NCBI GenBank assembly: GCA_964473735.1
Contig: CAYYQD010000003.1
Span: 1-60,124, forward strand
Reading direction: 5' to 3'
Origin: JAADCS01 sp964473735
GTDB lineage: Bacteria > Hydrothermota > Hydrothermia > LBFQ01
DNA: 60,124 bases
This document shows positions 32,950-42,043 of this stretch, in pieces. Made by a program: the position numbers and the translations under genes. The number at the start of each line of letters is the position of its first letter. Positions within the stretch are counted from its first letter, which is position 1. The notes below the pieces were generated by a model that saw nothing but the letters and a program-made list of their open reading frames with translations, did no database searches and was not told the DNA's origin.

Positions 32950-35283
32950 ATGAAGAGGTACGCATTACTCTTATCGTTGACGGCCTTAGCCCTTCCCCTA
33001 TGGGGTAGGGATAGGGTTCCCAAAGGCAACGCGGGAGACTTCCGTGTACTTGCCACTTCGGACAAACAGTACGTGCTCTCCGTGGGAGACGTATGGACCA
33101 CCTTTACCAACTTCGGGGAGCACGGGGACGCCAACCTCATCCTTCCGGGGTACAGCAGACCCGGAAACACCCCCGGGCAGAACGTGTATTACCTGTGGGA
33201 CGGAAGGGTCTGGATAGCGGCCTTCTTCCAGGGGAACAAGTACGTGACGACGTACGACTACGGACTCAGAGAATGGTCCCCCAGTCCCGATAACGGCCCT
33301 ACGGGTTTCGCCTTCATAGGTGCCGACAAATCCTTCCTTGACGTTGAGGCCCGCTATCAGGATTTCAAGAACGACACGAGGAACAGCGGGCGACACACCG
33401 GTCTTAAGGTCATAGAGAGGATACTCTCGTGGCCCCACGACCCCTACAACCAGTTCTTCGCGTACGAGATAGGTGTCACCTTCGTCAAGGACTCCTTTGA
33501 CATATCCGACAACAAGCCCGACTCCCTGCAGATATACGTCGCATGGAACTACGATGCCGACGTATGCGGTGCCGACGCTACGGAGCCGCACATAGACGAC
33601 CTGGTCTATTACGACGGCGCTCCCGAGGACTGTAATATCTCCCTCATGGCCCATCCGATGGGGTGGGAGGACAGCGTGTCCGTCCTTATAGACACGACCA
33701 TCCACACGCCCGACGATATACCCGACGGCTACACCATCTGGGGGGACGATCCCAAGGAGAAGGAGATAACCATCGCTTACTACGAGGCCCACTTCGGTGC
33801 CGGTGCTCGTCCCGACTCCTTCATGCTGGTGCGTCCCAGTAGGGACAACCCGGATCAACTGGACACGGTGTATTACTACTACCTGATACCTCGCAACACT
33901 TCTATGATCTACGACTGGGACAACCCCTCCGAGACCGGCGAGGACATCGGAGATAACGGGATGTGTAAGGGATACATCGGCATGAGGCTCGTATACGCCC
34001 CTCCGAGCGATAACGACCTAACCGCCACGAACGGACAGAGCGTCGGCTCTCTCTGCCGTCCTATAACGCTGGCCAAAAGCACGGGTTCCGGAGACAACGT
34101 GCGCATAATATACCCTCACGCCCACCAGTGGTGGAACTGGGAGAACGACCCCGGAGACGACAACGCCCGCTACGACTACATCGTGGGGGATCACCCGGCG
34201 ACCAGACCTTACAAGTTCGCCCCTCATCCCTTTGACTTCGGTGCCACGCAGTTTGACTACAGGTTCCTCCTATCCACCGGTCCTTACTGGATACACGATG
34301 GGGATACCCTATGGTTCGTGGTTGTCGGTGGTGTTGGTGAGGGGATGGACGGAGATACGGACAACTACTGGTACGGTGGGGCTTACAAGCTGGGCCTCCG
34401 TCAGCTGATGGATCAGGCCTTACTGGCCTACTACACCGGTTCCAACGGTCTATGCGATCCCGCCCACCCTTGCGGACCCAACGAGGCCCCTCACTGGAAG
34501 ATCCCCATACCGCCCATTACCCCTTCCTTGAGCTACGGTCCATCGGGAGATTCCGTGATCCTGATATGGGACAAGCGGGCCGAATACACCATAGACCCCA
34601 TAAAGAAAGAGATAGACTTCATGGGGTACGCCATATACCGTGCCAAGTTCGGGCCCAAGTTCAACAACCCTCCGGTTAAGATACTCATTGACGCCGATAA
34701 GGACCCGGCCCTTAAGGACTCCGTCAGACAGTACTGGATAAACTACTGGCAGACGGTTGCCGGCGTTGACGTGAGCGATAGGATAGAGGAGAAGTCCTTC
34801 AGAGGGCAGAATACGTACATAGACAGAGATCCTCCGAAGGGTTATCCTCTGTACTACGCCGTTACGGCCTTTGACTGGGAGCCGGCCATACGTGCCAGCC
34901 TTGAGTCCTCCGCCAACAACTATCTGAAGAGTGCGGACGGTTCCCCCAAGCCCATTTACGTCGGTGGCCCCTCCGGAGGGTCCGACTGGACCAAACGGGT
35001 CGTGATAGCACCCAACCCCGTCTACGGATCCTCCAAGTGGGCGGCGACGAGTATAACCCCCGAGATCAAGTTCTTCAACGTCCCAGCCTCCGCCCGTATA
35101 GACATATACTCCTTCACGGGAGACCACATCAAGACGCTGTATAACAACCTACCCACCACCGGTGCCGTCTCCTGGAACCTCCTAACCCCTCAGGGTCGTA
35201 TGGTCTCGCCCGGTATATACTTCGTGCGCATCGTGGATAAGGACGGGAAGACGTACTACGGTAAGTTCGTAGTACTTAGATAG
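32950..35283 (+). CDS. large secreted protein with C-terminal sorting domain
   Basis: A 777-residue secreted protein with a classical signal (KRYALLLSLTALALPLWG). The body is rich in Asp, Tyr and Trp with no recognised catalytic motif; repeated segments read DNDLTATNGQSV and IYVAWNYDADVCGAD. The last 80 residues form a type-A T9SS-like domain: VVIAPNPVYGSSKW, FNVPASARIDIYSFTGDHIKTL, SWNLLTPQGRMVSPGIYFVRIVD and GKFVVLR. It lies between the receptor and the PorV-like protein with a good ribosome site (AAGGAGGTAGGAA). The pattern suggests a surface protein exported by a Por-like route; function unknown. Confidence 0.83.
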   Translation: MKRYALLLSLTALALPLWGRDRVPKGNAGDFRVLATSDKQYVLSVGDVWTTFTNFGEHGDANLILPGYSRPGNTPGQNVYYLWDGRVWIAAFFQGNKYVTTYDYGLREWSPSPDNGPTGFAFIGADKSFLDVEARYQDFKNDTRNSGRHTGLKVIERILSWPHDPYNQFFAYEIGVTFVKDSFDISDNKPDSLQIYVAWNYDADVCGADATEPHIDDLVYYDGAPEDCNISLMAHPMGWEDSVSVLIDTTIHTPDDIPDGYTIWGDDPKEKEITIAYYEAHFGAGARPDSFMLVRPSRDNPDQLDTVYYYYLIPRNTSMIYDWDNPSETGEDIGDNGMCKGYIGMRLVYAPPSDNDLTATNGQSVGSLCRPITLAKSTGSGDNVRIIYPHAHQWWNWENDPGDDNARYDYIVGDHPATRPYKFAPHPFDFGATQFDYRFLLSTGPYWIHDGDTLWFVVVGGVGEGMDGDTDNYWYGGAYKLGLRQLMDQALLAYYTGSNGLCDPAHPCGPNEAPHWKIPIPPITPSLSYGPSGDSVILIWDKRAEYTIDPIKKEIDFMGYAIYRAKFGPKFNNPPVKILIDADKDPALKDSVRQYWINYWQTVAGVDVSDRIEEKSFRGQNTYIDRDPPKGYPLYYAVTAFDWEPAIRASLESSANNYLKSADGSPKPIYVGGPSGGSDWTKRVVIAPNPVYGSSKWAATSITPEIKFFNVPASARIDIYSFTGDHIKTLYNNLPTTGAVSWNLLTPQGRMVSPGIYFVRIVDKDGKTYYGKFVVLR

Positions 35284-35293
35284 GAGGTAGAAA

Positions 35294-36280
35294 ATGATCC
35301 TGTGGATGCTTGTCGTTCAGTACGGTGAAAGGGACTACAACCCTTTCGCCAAGGTCGGAGTTGCGGGGAGTAAGTTCCTCCAGCTCTATACCTCCCCCAA
35401 GGTGGGAGCCATGGGAGAGGCCTCGGTTAGCTACTTTACCGACGACCCCCTACTCATGGTTGATAACCCAGCGTCCGCCATGTTCATGAGCAGTAAGGCG
35501 GTGGGGGTGGGTTTCATGCCCTACTGGGTCCAGACCTACGTTACCGACGTCGCGTACATACACCCCTACGGTAGGTTCAAGTTCGGTGGGTACGTACACG
35601 CCGCCACATCCCTTAACTTCAAACACACAGTCGTTACGGATAACGGGTACGAGGAGAAAGGTACGTTCAACTACACCGGTATGGCCGTCGCCTTCGTTAT
35701 GGGGGCACGCCTCACGGACAAGTTCTCCGCCGCCCTTGCTCCCAAGCTCATATACGAAGGCTTTGGGTCCTTTACGAGCACCTACGCCTTCGCCGTTGAT
35801 GTCGGTACGGTGTTTGAGACCGGGTGGCACGGCGTGAATATCGGTATGACCGTACAGAACTTCGGTACGGATCCGAGGCTCTCCGGCAACTACGTGATAT
35901 ACAACTTCACCGGAAACGAGGTGGTTGAGGACACGCTGCCCTACAAGGCCTACAACCTTCCCCTTACCTTCCGTGCCGGTCTCTCCTTTGACGTATTCCG
36001 CAGGTCCTACCACGCCCTGATAGGGGTACTGGAGGTAAATCACCCCAACGATAACGCCGAGTCCTACAACTTGGGATTTCAGTACTCCTACGCCGACATG
36101 TTTTTCTTCCGCTTTGGCAAGAAGTTCCGCGGTGGGTTCCAGTGGACCTCCGACTCCCACGACGAGGTGTTGAACTTCGGCTTCGGTCTCAAGTTCGCCA
36201 GTATGTCCTTTGACTACGCCTATACCGTGAACTACCGCATGCCCGACATCAGCAGGTTTGGGCTGGTATATACCTTTTAA
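35294..36280 (+). CDS. PorV/PorQ-family outer-membrane beta-barrel
   Basis: A 328-residue outer-membrane protein. After a very short N-terminal hydrophobic stretch (MILWMLVVQYG) comes the PorV/PorQ family opening AGSKFLQLYTSPKVGAMGEASVSYFTDDPLLMVDNPASAMF, given here in order, where the family reads ...GARAxxMGxAxxAxxxDxxxxxxNPAxL. The rest is alternating amphipathic strands ending SRFGLVYTF with a terminal aromatic. PorV shuttles T9SS cargo to the surface. Its place between two C-terminally tagged secreted proteins supports that role, although no PorU, SprA or PorK/L/M/N is in the window. Confidence 0.85.
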   Translation: MILWMLVVQYGERDYNPFAKVGVAGSKFLQLYTSPKVGAMGEASVSYFTDDPLLMVDNPASAMFMSSKAVGVGFMPYWVQTYVTDVAYIHPYGRFKFGGYVHAATSLNFKHTVVTDNGYEEKGTFNYTGMAVAFVMGARLTDKFSAALAPKLIYEGFGSFTSTYAFAVDVGTVFETGWHGVNIGMTVQNFGTDPRLSGNYVIYNFTGNEVVEDTLPYKAYNLPLTFRAGLSFDVFRRSYHALIGVLEVNHPNDNAESYNLGFQYSYADMFFFRFGKKFRGGFQWTSDSHDEVLNFGFGLKFASMSFDYAYTVNYRMPDISRFGLVYTF

Positions 36281-36292
36281 GGAGGTTTTGAA

Positions 36293-39088
36293 ATGAAACG
36301 GTTTGCGATAGCGTTGAGCCTCTTAACGGCTGTTCCCCTTATGGGGGTGGACAGCGTTGAGGTCTATCTACCCACCCTCAAGCTCATATTCTCCGTGGAT
36401 GAAACGCCCACCAAGGTCCCCGTACTTGACTCAACGGAGTACGCGTACATCGCCCTTCTGAAGAAGAACATCTATCCGATGAACATCGTGGAGGTTGCCT
36501 CCTTCAGAGACTTCCCTCCCGTCGGGTGGTCCGCCGATCCCGAGTGGGGTATGACCTACGAGCTCGTGGGAAGTTCTTACTACTATCCCGCCGTGGTCTA
36601 TACGGCTACGCCTTCCACAGGATCCTACGCCTTAACTTCGGCCGTGCTTGACCTATCCGTTACGGACGTACCCGTTCCCGACACCCTGACCTTCACCTAC
36701 AAGCTAACCGGTATGGAGAACGGGGATACCCTGTACGTTGAGGTCATAGGGAACGGAGACGACACGACCACGTGCTGGACCCCTATAGGTACCATAACCG
36801 CCGCCGACGCAGTCCCGGACATGACGGTTAAACGGCTTCAGGTACTCCCTTCCTCCTACCCCTGCGGCACCTTGAACGACAACACGCCCGTGCAGATAAG
36901 GTTCCGCTTCAAGGACAACAGCAGTCCCACTATGGACAGCACCAGGTTCTTCGCCCTGTACAGCGTGTATATCGGTGGGTACTGGTACAGGCCCACGGCC
37001 GACGACACCATACCCGACTCTCTGGTGAATTACTACGTGGGTACGGTCAAAGCGGCCTTTGAAGGTGTTCCGAACGGGATACTGAATTTCCTCGGACTGA
37101 ACAAGGACGACCTCAAAACCAGAAGCCCCGACAAGAAGGTGGTTATCCTGATAGCCCCCTTCAACATGTCCGACGTAACCCAGGATCAGCGCTACTTGGG
37201 GTACTGGGACGTGTACGACACCCTGAACTCCTACGACCTCATCTACATAAACTACGCCAAGCAGACGGCACAGGGTACCTTCGGCGGTGTGTATTGGGAT
37301 ACCACCAAGGTGCGCAGGTACTTAGCCTTCCAGTACGCCCGCCTCGCTGCCTACTCCCTTGACACCACCGAAGCCTACAACTTCTACCCGGTGTGGTTCA
37401 ACCAGTTCCAGATAGCCGCCAAGGCCTCCTGGATAGCCCACAAGGTTCTCCGCAGGGACTTCGGCGATCCCTTGGGACTGGCCGGCGGTATAAAGGGTGG
37501 AACACCCGAAAAGAGCAGCGTGTCTCTCATAGTTCCGTCTTTCACCTACGACGGTAAGGTGTACGTGGATGCGCAGATAACGAAGGTCCTTCCGTGGATA
37601 GCCCACCTTGAGGACGTAGGGGGAGAGGGTGCCATTAAGGACGCCCTCACCGAGAACGACGTACCGTTCTTCTGGTACCCCTTCCTTCCCAACTCCCTGA
37701 ACAACGTGATACTTTCCTCCGGCTCCAACTTCTACAAGGAGGTGGAGACCTTCTACCTCAAAGAGCTGGGGGCCGCCCAGACGTGGGACGATGCCCTCTC
37801 AGACTACCCCCACTTTACCAGCGACGACGTCTTCAACACTCTGGACTACACCGCCACCAGTGCCGCCAACGTGGTGAATAAGGTGGCCTTCCCGCTGGTA
37901 GCCTACAGGTACAGCGTTAACCAGCCCGGTCGTAAGTACCTGAGGTTTGACGGAGCGGATTACAACTCCGTAGTCACGTACGTGGGTGGGAACCTTGATA
38001 CCTTACCGGGTTTCGTTCTGTACAAGGTGAATCTAAACGACAACACCTGGGAGAGGGTGAGCCTTGACGAGCGGTACAGGTGGTCCTTCAGGGACGACGC
38101 AGGGCTCCGGGGGAACTACTACTTCCTCTTCATAAACGTCGGTGCTACGGCCCTTTACTCCTTTAGCGCCGACTTCAGGGATACCCTTCCGCCCACGGTA
38201 GCGGACCTGGGTATCCTTCCGGATGCCGCAGCCCCGGAGTTCATAGACGTGTATCTCTACTCCGATAGCAGGATATACTTTGACGCCGGGCAGGAAGGGG
38301 CTCTCGTACAGTTCTGGCCCAAGAACGACTCGGCCAACTATCAGGTCTACAACCTGTACCTTGACTACGCCGGCATGTCCGATACGACCTACCTGGTCTA
38401 TACGAAACAGGTCAGGCTCTCCTTCACGGACATCTTCGGGAACGAGTACTTCGGTCCCATTAAGTACCGTCTCGCCCTGGCCCAGAACGCTGCCGGCGTG
38501 GATTACGTGACGACCATAAGCGACACCGCCGGTGAGTTCTATAAGGTGAAGCTGGATACCCGTATGGCTAACATCATACCCGGAGTGCTCTCTATGGCAT
38601 CCACGGCCGGTGAGCAGAGGTTCTACCTGTTCCCCAACGGTAAGGAGTACGTCTTCAGCGCGCCGATACACGCACAGGTCAAGGTGGCAGCGCAGGAGGG
38701 AGACAGGGTCTTCTACTTCAACGGCTACGAGTGGAGGGAGGCCCGCTCCTACTACTACCCTGAGGAGGGGAAGGTTGAAGCCTTCGTGAGCGGCGCCTAC
38801 CGTATATATGTCGGTAAGGACAAGCCCTCCACGGCACCCGTCACGGCCTTCAACCTCAGGAGCGAGGTCAATAAGGTCGTAGTCTCCGTCCCCGAGAAGG
38901 GACAGGTCACCCTTAAGATATACAATCCGATGGGCCGCCTCGTTCGCACTGTAATCCACGACGTAAAAGGTGCCGGGAACTACGCCTTCAGGATTGACGA
39001 CCTACCCCGCGGCGTGTATCTCGTACGTGTCAAAGCCGGTAAGTACTCCGGTACCGTTAAGGTCCTTGTACTCGGAGGTGTAAGATGA
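36293..39088 (+). CDS. large secreted protein with C-terminal sorting domain, possibly a degenerate peptidase
   Basis: A 931-residue secreted protein with a classical signal (KRFAIALSLLTAVPLMG). Around residues 275-390 the order of elements (KVVILIAPFNM, LAFQYARLAAYSL, NFYPVWFNQFQIAAKAS) recalls hyicolysin/M30-like peptidases, but the zinc motif HExxH is absent, so any catalytic role is doubtful. Around 645-790 lies a beta-sandwich region. The final 70 residues are a T9SS-like domain: VVVSVPEKGQVTLKIYNPMGRLVRTV, RIDDLPRGVYLVRVKAG and a C-terminal VKVLVLGGVR. It overlaps the next gene by 4 nt. Confidence 0.78.
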   Translation: MKRFAIALSLLTAVPLMGVDSVEVYLPTLKLIFSVDETPTKVPVLDSTEYAYIALLKKNIYPMNIVEVASFRDFPPVGWSADPEWGMTYELVGSSYYYPAVVYTATPSTGSYALTSAVLDLSVTDVPVPDTLTFTYKLTGMENGDTLYVEVIGNGDDTTTCWTPIGTITAADAVPDMTVKRLQVLPSSYPCGTLNDNTPVQIRFRFKDNSSPTMDSTRFFALYSVYIGGYWYRPTADDTIPDSLVNYYVGTVKAAFEGVPNGILNFLGLNKDDLKTRSPDKKVVILIAPFNMSDVTQDQRYLGYWDVYDTLNSYDLIYINYAKQTAQGTFGGVYWDTTKVRRYLAFQYARLAAYSLDTTEAYNFYPVWFNQFQIAAKASWIAHKVLRRDFGDPLGLAGGIKGGTPEKSSVSLIVPSFTYDGKVYVDAQITKVLPWIAHLEDVGGEGAIKDALTENDVPFFWYPFLPNSLNNVILSSGSNFYKEVETFYLKELGAAQTWDDALSDYPHFTSDDVFNTLDYTATSAANVVNKVAFPLVAYRYSVNQPGRKYLRFDGADYNSVVTYVGGNLDTLPGFVLYKVNLNDNTWERVSLDERYRWSFRDDAGLRGNYYFLFINVGATALYSFSADFRDTLPPTVADLGILPDAAAPEFIDVYLYSDSRIYFDAGQEGALVQFWPKNDSANYQVYNLYLDYAGMSDTTYLVYTKQVRLSFTDIFGNEYFGPIKYRLALAQNAAGVDYVTTISDTAGEFYKVKLDTRMANIIPGVLSMASTAGEQRFYLFPNGKEYVFSAPIHAQVKVAAQEGDRVFYFNGYEWREARSYYYPEEGKVEAFVSGAYRIYVGKDKPSTAPVTAFNLRSEVNKVVVSVPEKGQVTLKIYNPMGRLVRTVIHDVKGAGNYAFRIDDLPRGVYLVRVKAGKYSGTVKVLVLGGVR

Positions 39089-40368
39089 AAAGGTTTATAG
39101 CTGTCCTGCTGCTGTCCGGTGCGATGGTCTGGGGGGTCGGTGGGTGTAAGCTGTTCCACGCGCAGGACACCACCCCGGAGGCCGCCGAGATGGGTAAGCT
39201 TCTGAAGGAGGGGTGGCAGTACTACAAGGAGGGGAAGTTTGACTCGGCCTTAGCCAAGTTTGATACGGCGGCCATCATAGTGGACCCCTCTAACATGGAG
39301 GCCCACTTGGGTAGGGGGCTGACCCTCATGAGGAAGGGTCTGTACCCCGATGCCCATCAGGAGTTCGCCCTTATATACACCCCTTACATACAGGAGAACG
39401 TGTGGATTCTGGACCTATACGTTCCGGGGAACAGGGAGGGGGTGTTTGATACCATCGTGATAGACACGGTGACCCCGCCAGATACGGTAGCCTTCGGTAT
39501 AGACAGCAACGACCTCCTCCGGGCGGATGGGAACGGCAGGCTCATCAGCTCCCCCAACTACATGATTCTGGCTTCGTGGAAGTTAGGACCTCTGTTCGCC
39601 TCCAACGGTATCTCCTTTGAGGACGCGGACTACGTCTATCTACCCGTGGACCTCAAGAAGATAGTGGTAAAGCCCGATACGGCCGTGGCGCCAAAGGATA
39701 TTGACCCCGTCGCTTTCACGACCGCCTTCACCCCCACCACGGCTCCCCTCAACGTCACCTCCTCCTCCATCTCCTACGTTGATGCGGACGGTCCCGTGGT
39801 CTTCCTGACCAGTACCAAGAGCGGTACGGACAGGGAGCCGGAGCTACCCCTGCTGTTTGACTGGCTGTACGATTCTACCTCATCCGGTCCCGTGGGAGAT
39901 ACCCTTAAGCTAACCATGGTGGTCCTGAAGATAGCCAAGAGCGGGTTGGGAGACAGGCCGGATATAGTCTGGATGGCTCTGGCGGCCGACGCCCACACCT
40001 ACTATATGGAGGCCATAGACAACAAGAAGGCCGCCTACCTCGCCTTCGCCGCCTATCTCCTATTCCCCATGAGGGGGAGCATCCCGGACGGAGCGAACTA
40101 CTCCGGAATCCCCGGCCTGACCACCGACGACGCGTCCGTCCTGAAGGGCCTCGCCGGAGTCGCCGCCTTAGGCTACCACAAGGCCGGCTGGGTGGGGAAC
40201 TCCGTATCCGTCATCCGTTTCTTCGGTGATAACACCTACCCCAACTCCCTGTGGAACTACCTACCCGACACCTACGAGGAGATGGTGAATACGGTGGGCT
40301 TCACCAAGGACCCGAGCATCAACTACTCGGTGTATAAGAAGGCGAACGAGCTTTTCTTCGGTATGTAA
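39085..40368 (+). CDS. TPR lipoprotein, possible SusD-like partner
   Basis: A 427-residue lipoprotein (signal KRFIAVLLLSGAMVWGVGGC). Residues about 35-105 contain two tetratricopeptide repeats (GWQYYKEGKFDSALAKFDTAAIIVDPSN, then AHLGRGLTLMRKGLYPDAHQEFALIY). The rest is unassigned, with helical stretches such as AADAHTYYMEAIDNKKAAYLAFAAYLLF. SusD proteins are also TPR-based surface lipoproteins that cap TonB-dependent receptors, and this gene is in the same unit as one. I do not see SusD sequence motifs, so the parallel is structural inference. Shine-Dalgarno GGAGGTG; ATG overlaps the upstream stop by 4 nt. Confidence 0.72.
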   Translation: MKRFIAVLLLSGAMVWGVGGCKLFHAQDTTPEAAEMGKLLKEGWQYYKEGKFDSALAKFDTAAIIVDPSNMEAHLGRGLTLMRKGLYPDAHQEFALIYTPYIQENVWILDLYVPGNREGVFDTIVIDTVTPPDTVAFGIDSNDLLRADGNGRLISSPNYMILASWKLGPLFASNGISFEDADYVYLPVDLKKIVVKPDTAVAPKDIDPVAFTTAFTPTTAPLNVTSSSISYVDADGPVVFLTSTKSGTDREPELPLLFDWLYDSTSSGPVGDTLKLTMVVLKIAKSGLGDRPDIVWMALAADAHTYYMEAIDNKKAAYLAFAAYLLFPMRGSIPDGANYSGIPGLTTDDASVLKGLAGVAALGYHKAGWVGNSVSVIRFFGDNTYPNSLWNYLPDTYEEMVNTVGFTKDPSINYSVYKKANELFFGM

Positions 40369-40384
40369 AAAAGGAGGTATGAGT

Positions 40385-42031
40385 ATGATTTGGGTAATTG
40401 CAGCTTTACCTAACCTTAAGGCGGAGCATCTTTACAACGCTCCCCGTATGAGGGTGGCGGAGGGCCTCATGGAGCAGGTAGAGGCCCGTAAGAGGATAGA
40501 CACGAGGGTGCCCAAGACCGTGGGCTCCTCGTCCTTCTCCCCCTTCGCCCTGAGCGAAGTCTTCAGCGATACCGCCCCCAACCAGTACACTCTGGTGGGC
40601 CAAGGCCACCGCTCTCTCTACAGGAACGGCGACTCAATATGCGTGATCTACAGGCGCATAGACAGCCGCGGGAGCGGCTACCTCTCGGTGGCCTTCTCCT
40701 TTGACGGTGGTGCCACCTGGACGGTCCGTGAGGACGTAAACGAGGCGGCCGGTCTTCTGGACGCCGGTGGCCGCTATCCCAACTGCGTGGGCTTCTACAA
40801 CGGGGACCCCGTAATAAGCTGGCCGGAGCTCACGACCGGTCCGGCCTGGGGTGCCGCCTGTATAGCCGTCGCCTCCACCTCCCCGTACGGCTTCTGCACG
40901 GATCCCTCCTACGCCGTCTATCACACCTTCGCCTGGCCCATAGACGCCAACACTTACGCCGTCATTGGCTTTACGACCAACGACGACATAATCTACTACA
41001 CCTACGACCTCTCCACCGCCACGGCCAGCCCCGTTCAGGTGATCCGCAACTCCGGTACCGGTCAGGCGTTCAGACTCTACGACGTAGGTAGGTACAACGA
41101 CAGGGCTCTCGTGTACGGCTACGATTACGAAACGGCTCAGGACGCCTACATCTTCGTGAACGCCGACGGTACCGTATCCACCTCCATGCCCGTAACCTAC
41201 TTCGGCTTCGCCACGAGCGTGGATACCATAATGAGCATCGTGGACGCAGGTGTAGACGTAGACCCCAGCGGGAACGTGTGGGTCGCGTATATCCTCAAGG
41301 ACACCCTCAGCAACCCCGGAGCCGGTATAGGGCACGTTCTGGCCCTGAACCGCGCCGACGACACCACGGGCGCCACGGCCATGATGTTCTACACCCCCAG
41401 CCCCTCCAACCCCGACAGCGCCTTCCGTAAGAACCCGGTATACAGGCCCACTCTTGCCTTCGGTCCCGACGGCAACAACATGCTGGCCACTACCCTGATG
41501 TTCTCTGACTCCGCCAACTACGGATGCCCGACCGTCACGGGTAGCACCTCTCCCCCCACGGAGCTCGTGGCCTTCGCCTCCACGGACGGCGGTGCCAACT
41601 GGTTCCTGGCCGACGGTGACCTCATAGGGGACGGCACCCCCGACATGATGGAGGACTTGTACCTCCTGAACTTCTACCCCACCAACGGGTACCTCCTCTT
41701 CCCCGGCGGGGATATATGCGTCGTCTACCTGACCCCCCTTGACGGCTCCACCCAGCTCTACTGTAACTATCGGGAGGAGAACGATGCAACCCAGGCCCTC
41801 GTGCACGTCTCGTGCGGTCAGGCCGTCGGCGTGGCCGAGAAGCCCGCTAAGAAGGGCGCCGTTGCCACCGTCAACGTCCTCAAGGGTGGCGTTGAGGTCA
41901 GCGGTCCCGCCTCCATATACGACGCCAGGGGATCTCTGGTCACCACGACCGAGGGTGGCTTCGTCTCCCTTGACAGGGGCATCTACTTCGTCAAGACCGG
42001 AAACCGCGTGAGCAAGGTGGTGGTCAGGTAA
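40385..42031 (+). CDS. secreted BNR-like protein with C-terminal sorting tail
   Basis: A 548-residue secreted protein. The frame opens at 40379, but AAGGAGGT ends directly against that ATG; the ATG at 40385 has a proper 6-nt gap, giving MIWVIAALPNLKAEH with a minimal signal. Asp-box-like repeats (SFDGGATWTVRE, STDGGANWFLAD) and calcium-like D-x-D-x-N motifs (VDVDPSGNVWVAY) suggest a propeller. The compact Por-like tail follows: VEVSGPASIYDARGSLV, SLDRGIYFVKTG and SKVVVR. Last gene of the exbB unit, ended by the terminator at 42051-42078. Confidence 0.83.
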   Translation: MIWVIAALPNLKAEHLYNAPRMRVAEGLMEQVEARKRIDTRVPKTVGSSSFSPFALSEVFSDTAPNQYTLVGQGHRSLYRNGDSICVIYRRIDSRGSGYLSVAFSFDGGATWTVREDVNEAAGLLDAGGRYPNCVGFYNGDPVISWPELTTGPAWGAACIAVASTSPYGFCTDPSYAVYHTFAWPIDANTYAVIGFTTNDDIIYYTYDLSTATASPVQVIRNSGTGQAFRLYDVGRYNDRALVYGYDYETAQDAYIFVNADGTVSTSMPVTYFGFATSVDTIMSIVDAGVDVDPSGNVWVAYILKDTLSNPGAGIGHVLALNRADDTTGATAMMFYTPSPSNPDSAFRKNPVYRPTLAFGPDGNNMLATTLMFSDSANYGCPTVTGSTSPPTELVAFASTDGGANWFLADGDLIGDGTPDMMEDLYLLNFYPTNGYLLFPGGDICVVYLTPLDGSTQLYCNYREENDATQALVHVSCGQAVGVAEKPAKKGAVATVNVLKGGVEVSGPASIYDARGSLVTTTEGGFVSLDRGIYFVKTGNRVSKVVVR

Positions 42032-42043
42032 GGACCTGACCCC

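Noticed and set aside
40634..41806. 390-residue open frame antisense to the secreted BNR protein
   Set aside because: Pure codon-bias shadow: Gly/Val/Glu-rich with no motifs, fully inside a well-supported gene. The same holds for other long antisense frames (31721-32290, 34450-35127, 38033-38959, 48358-49605).
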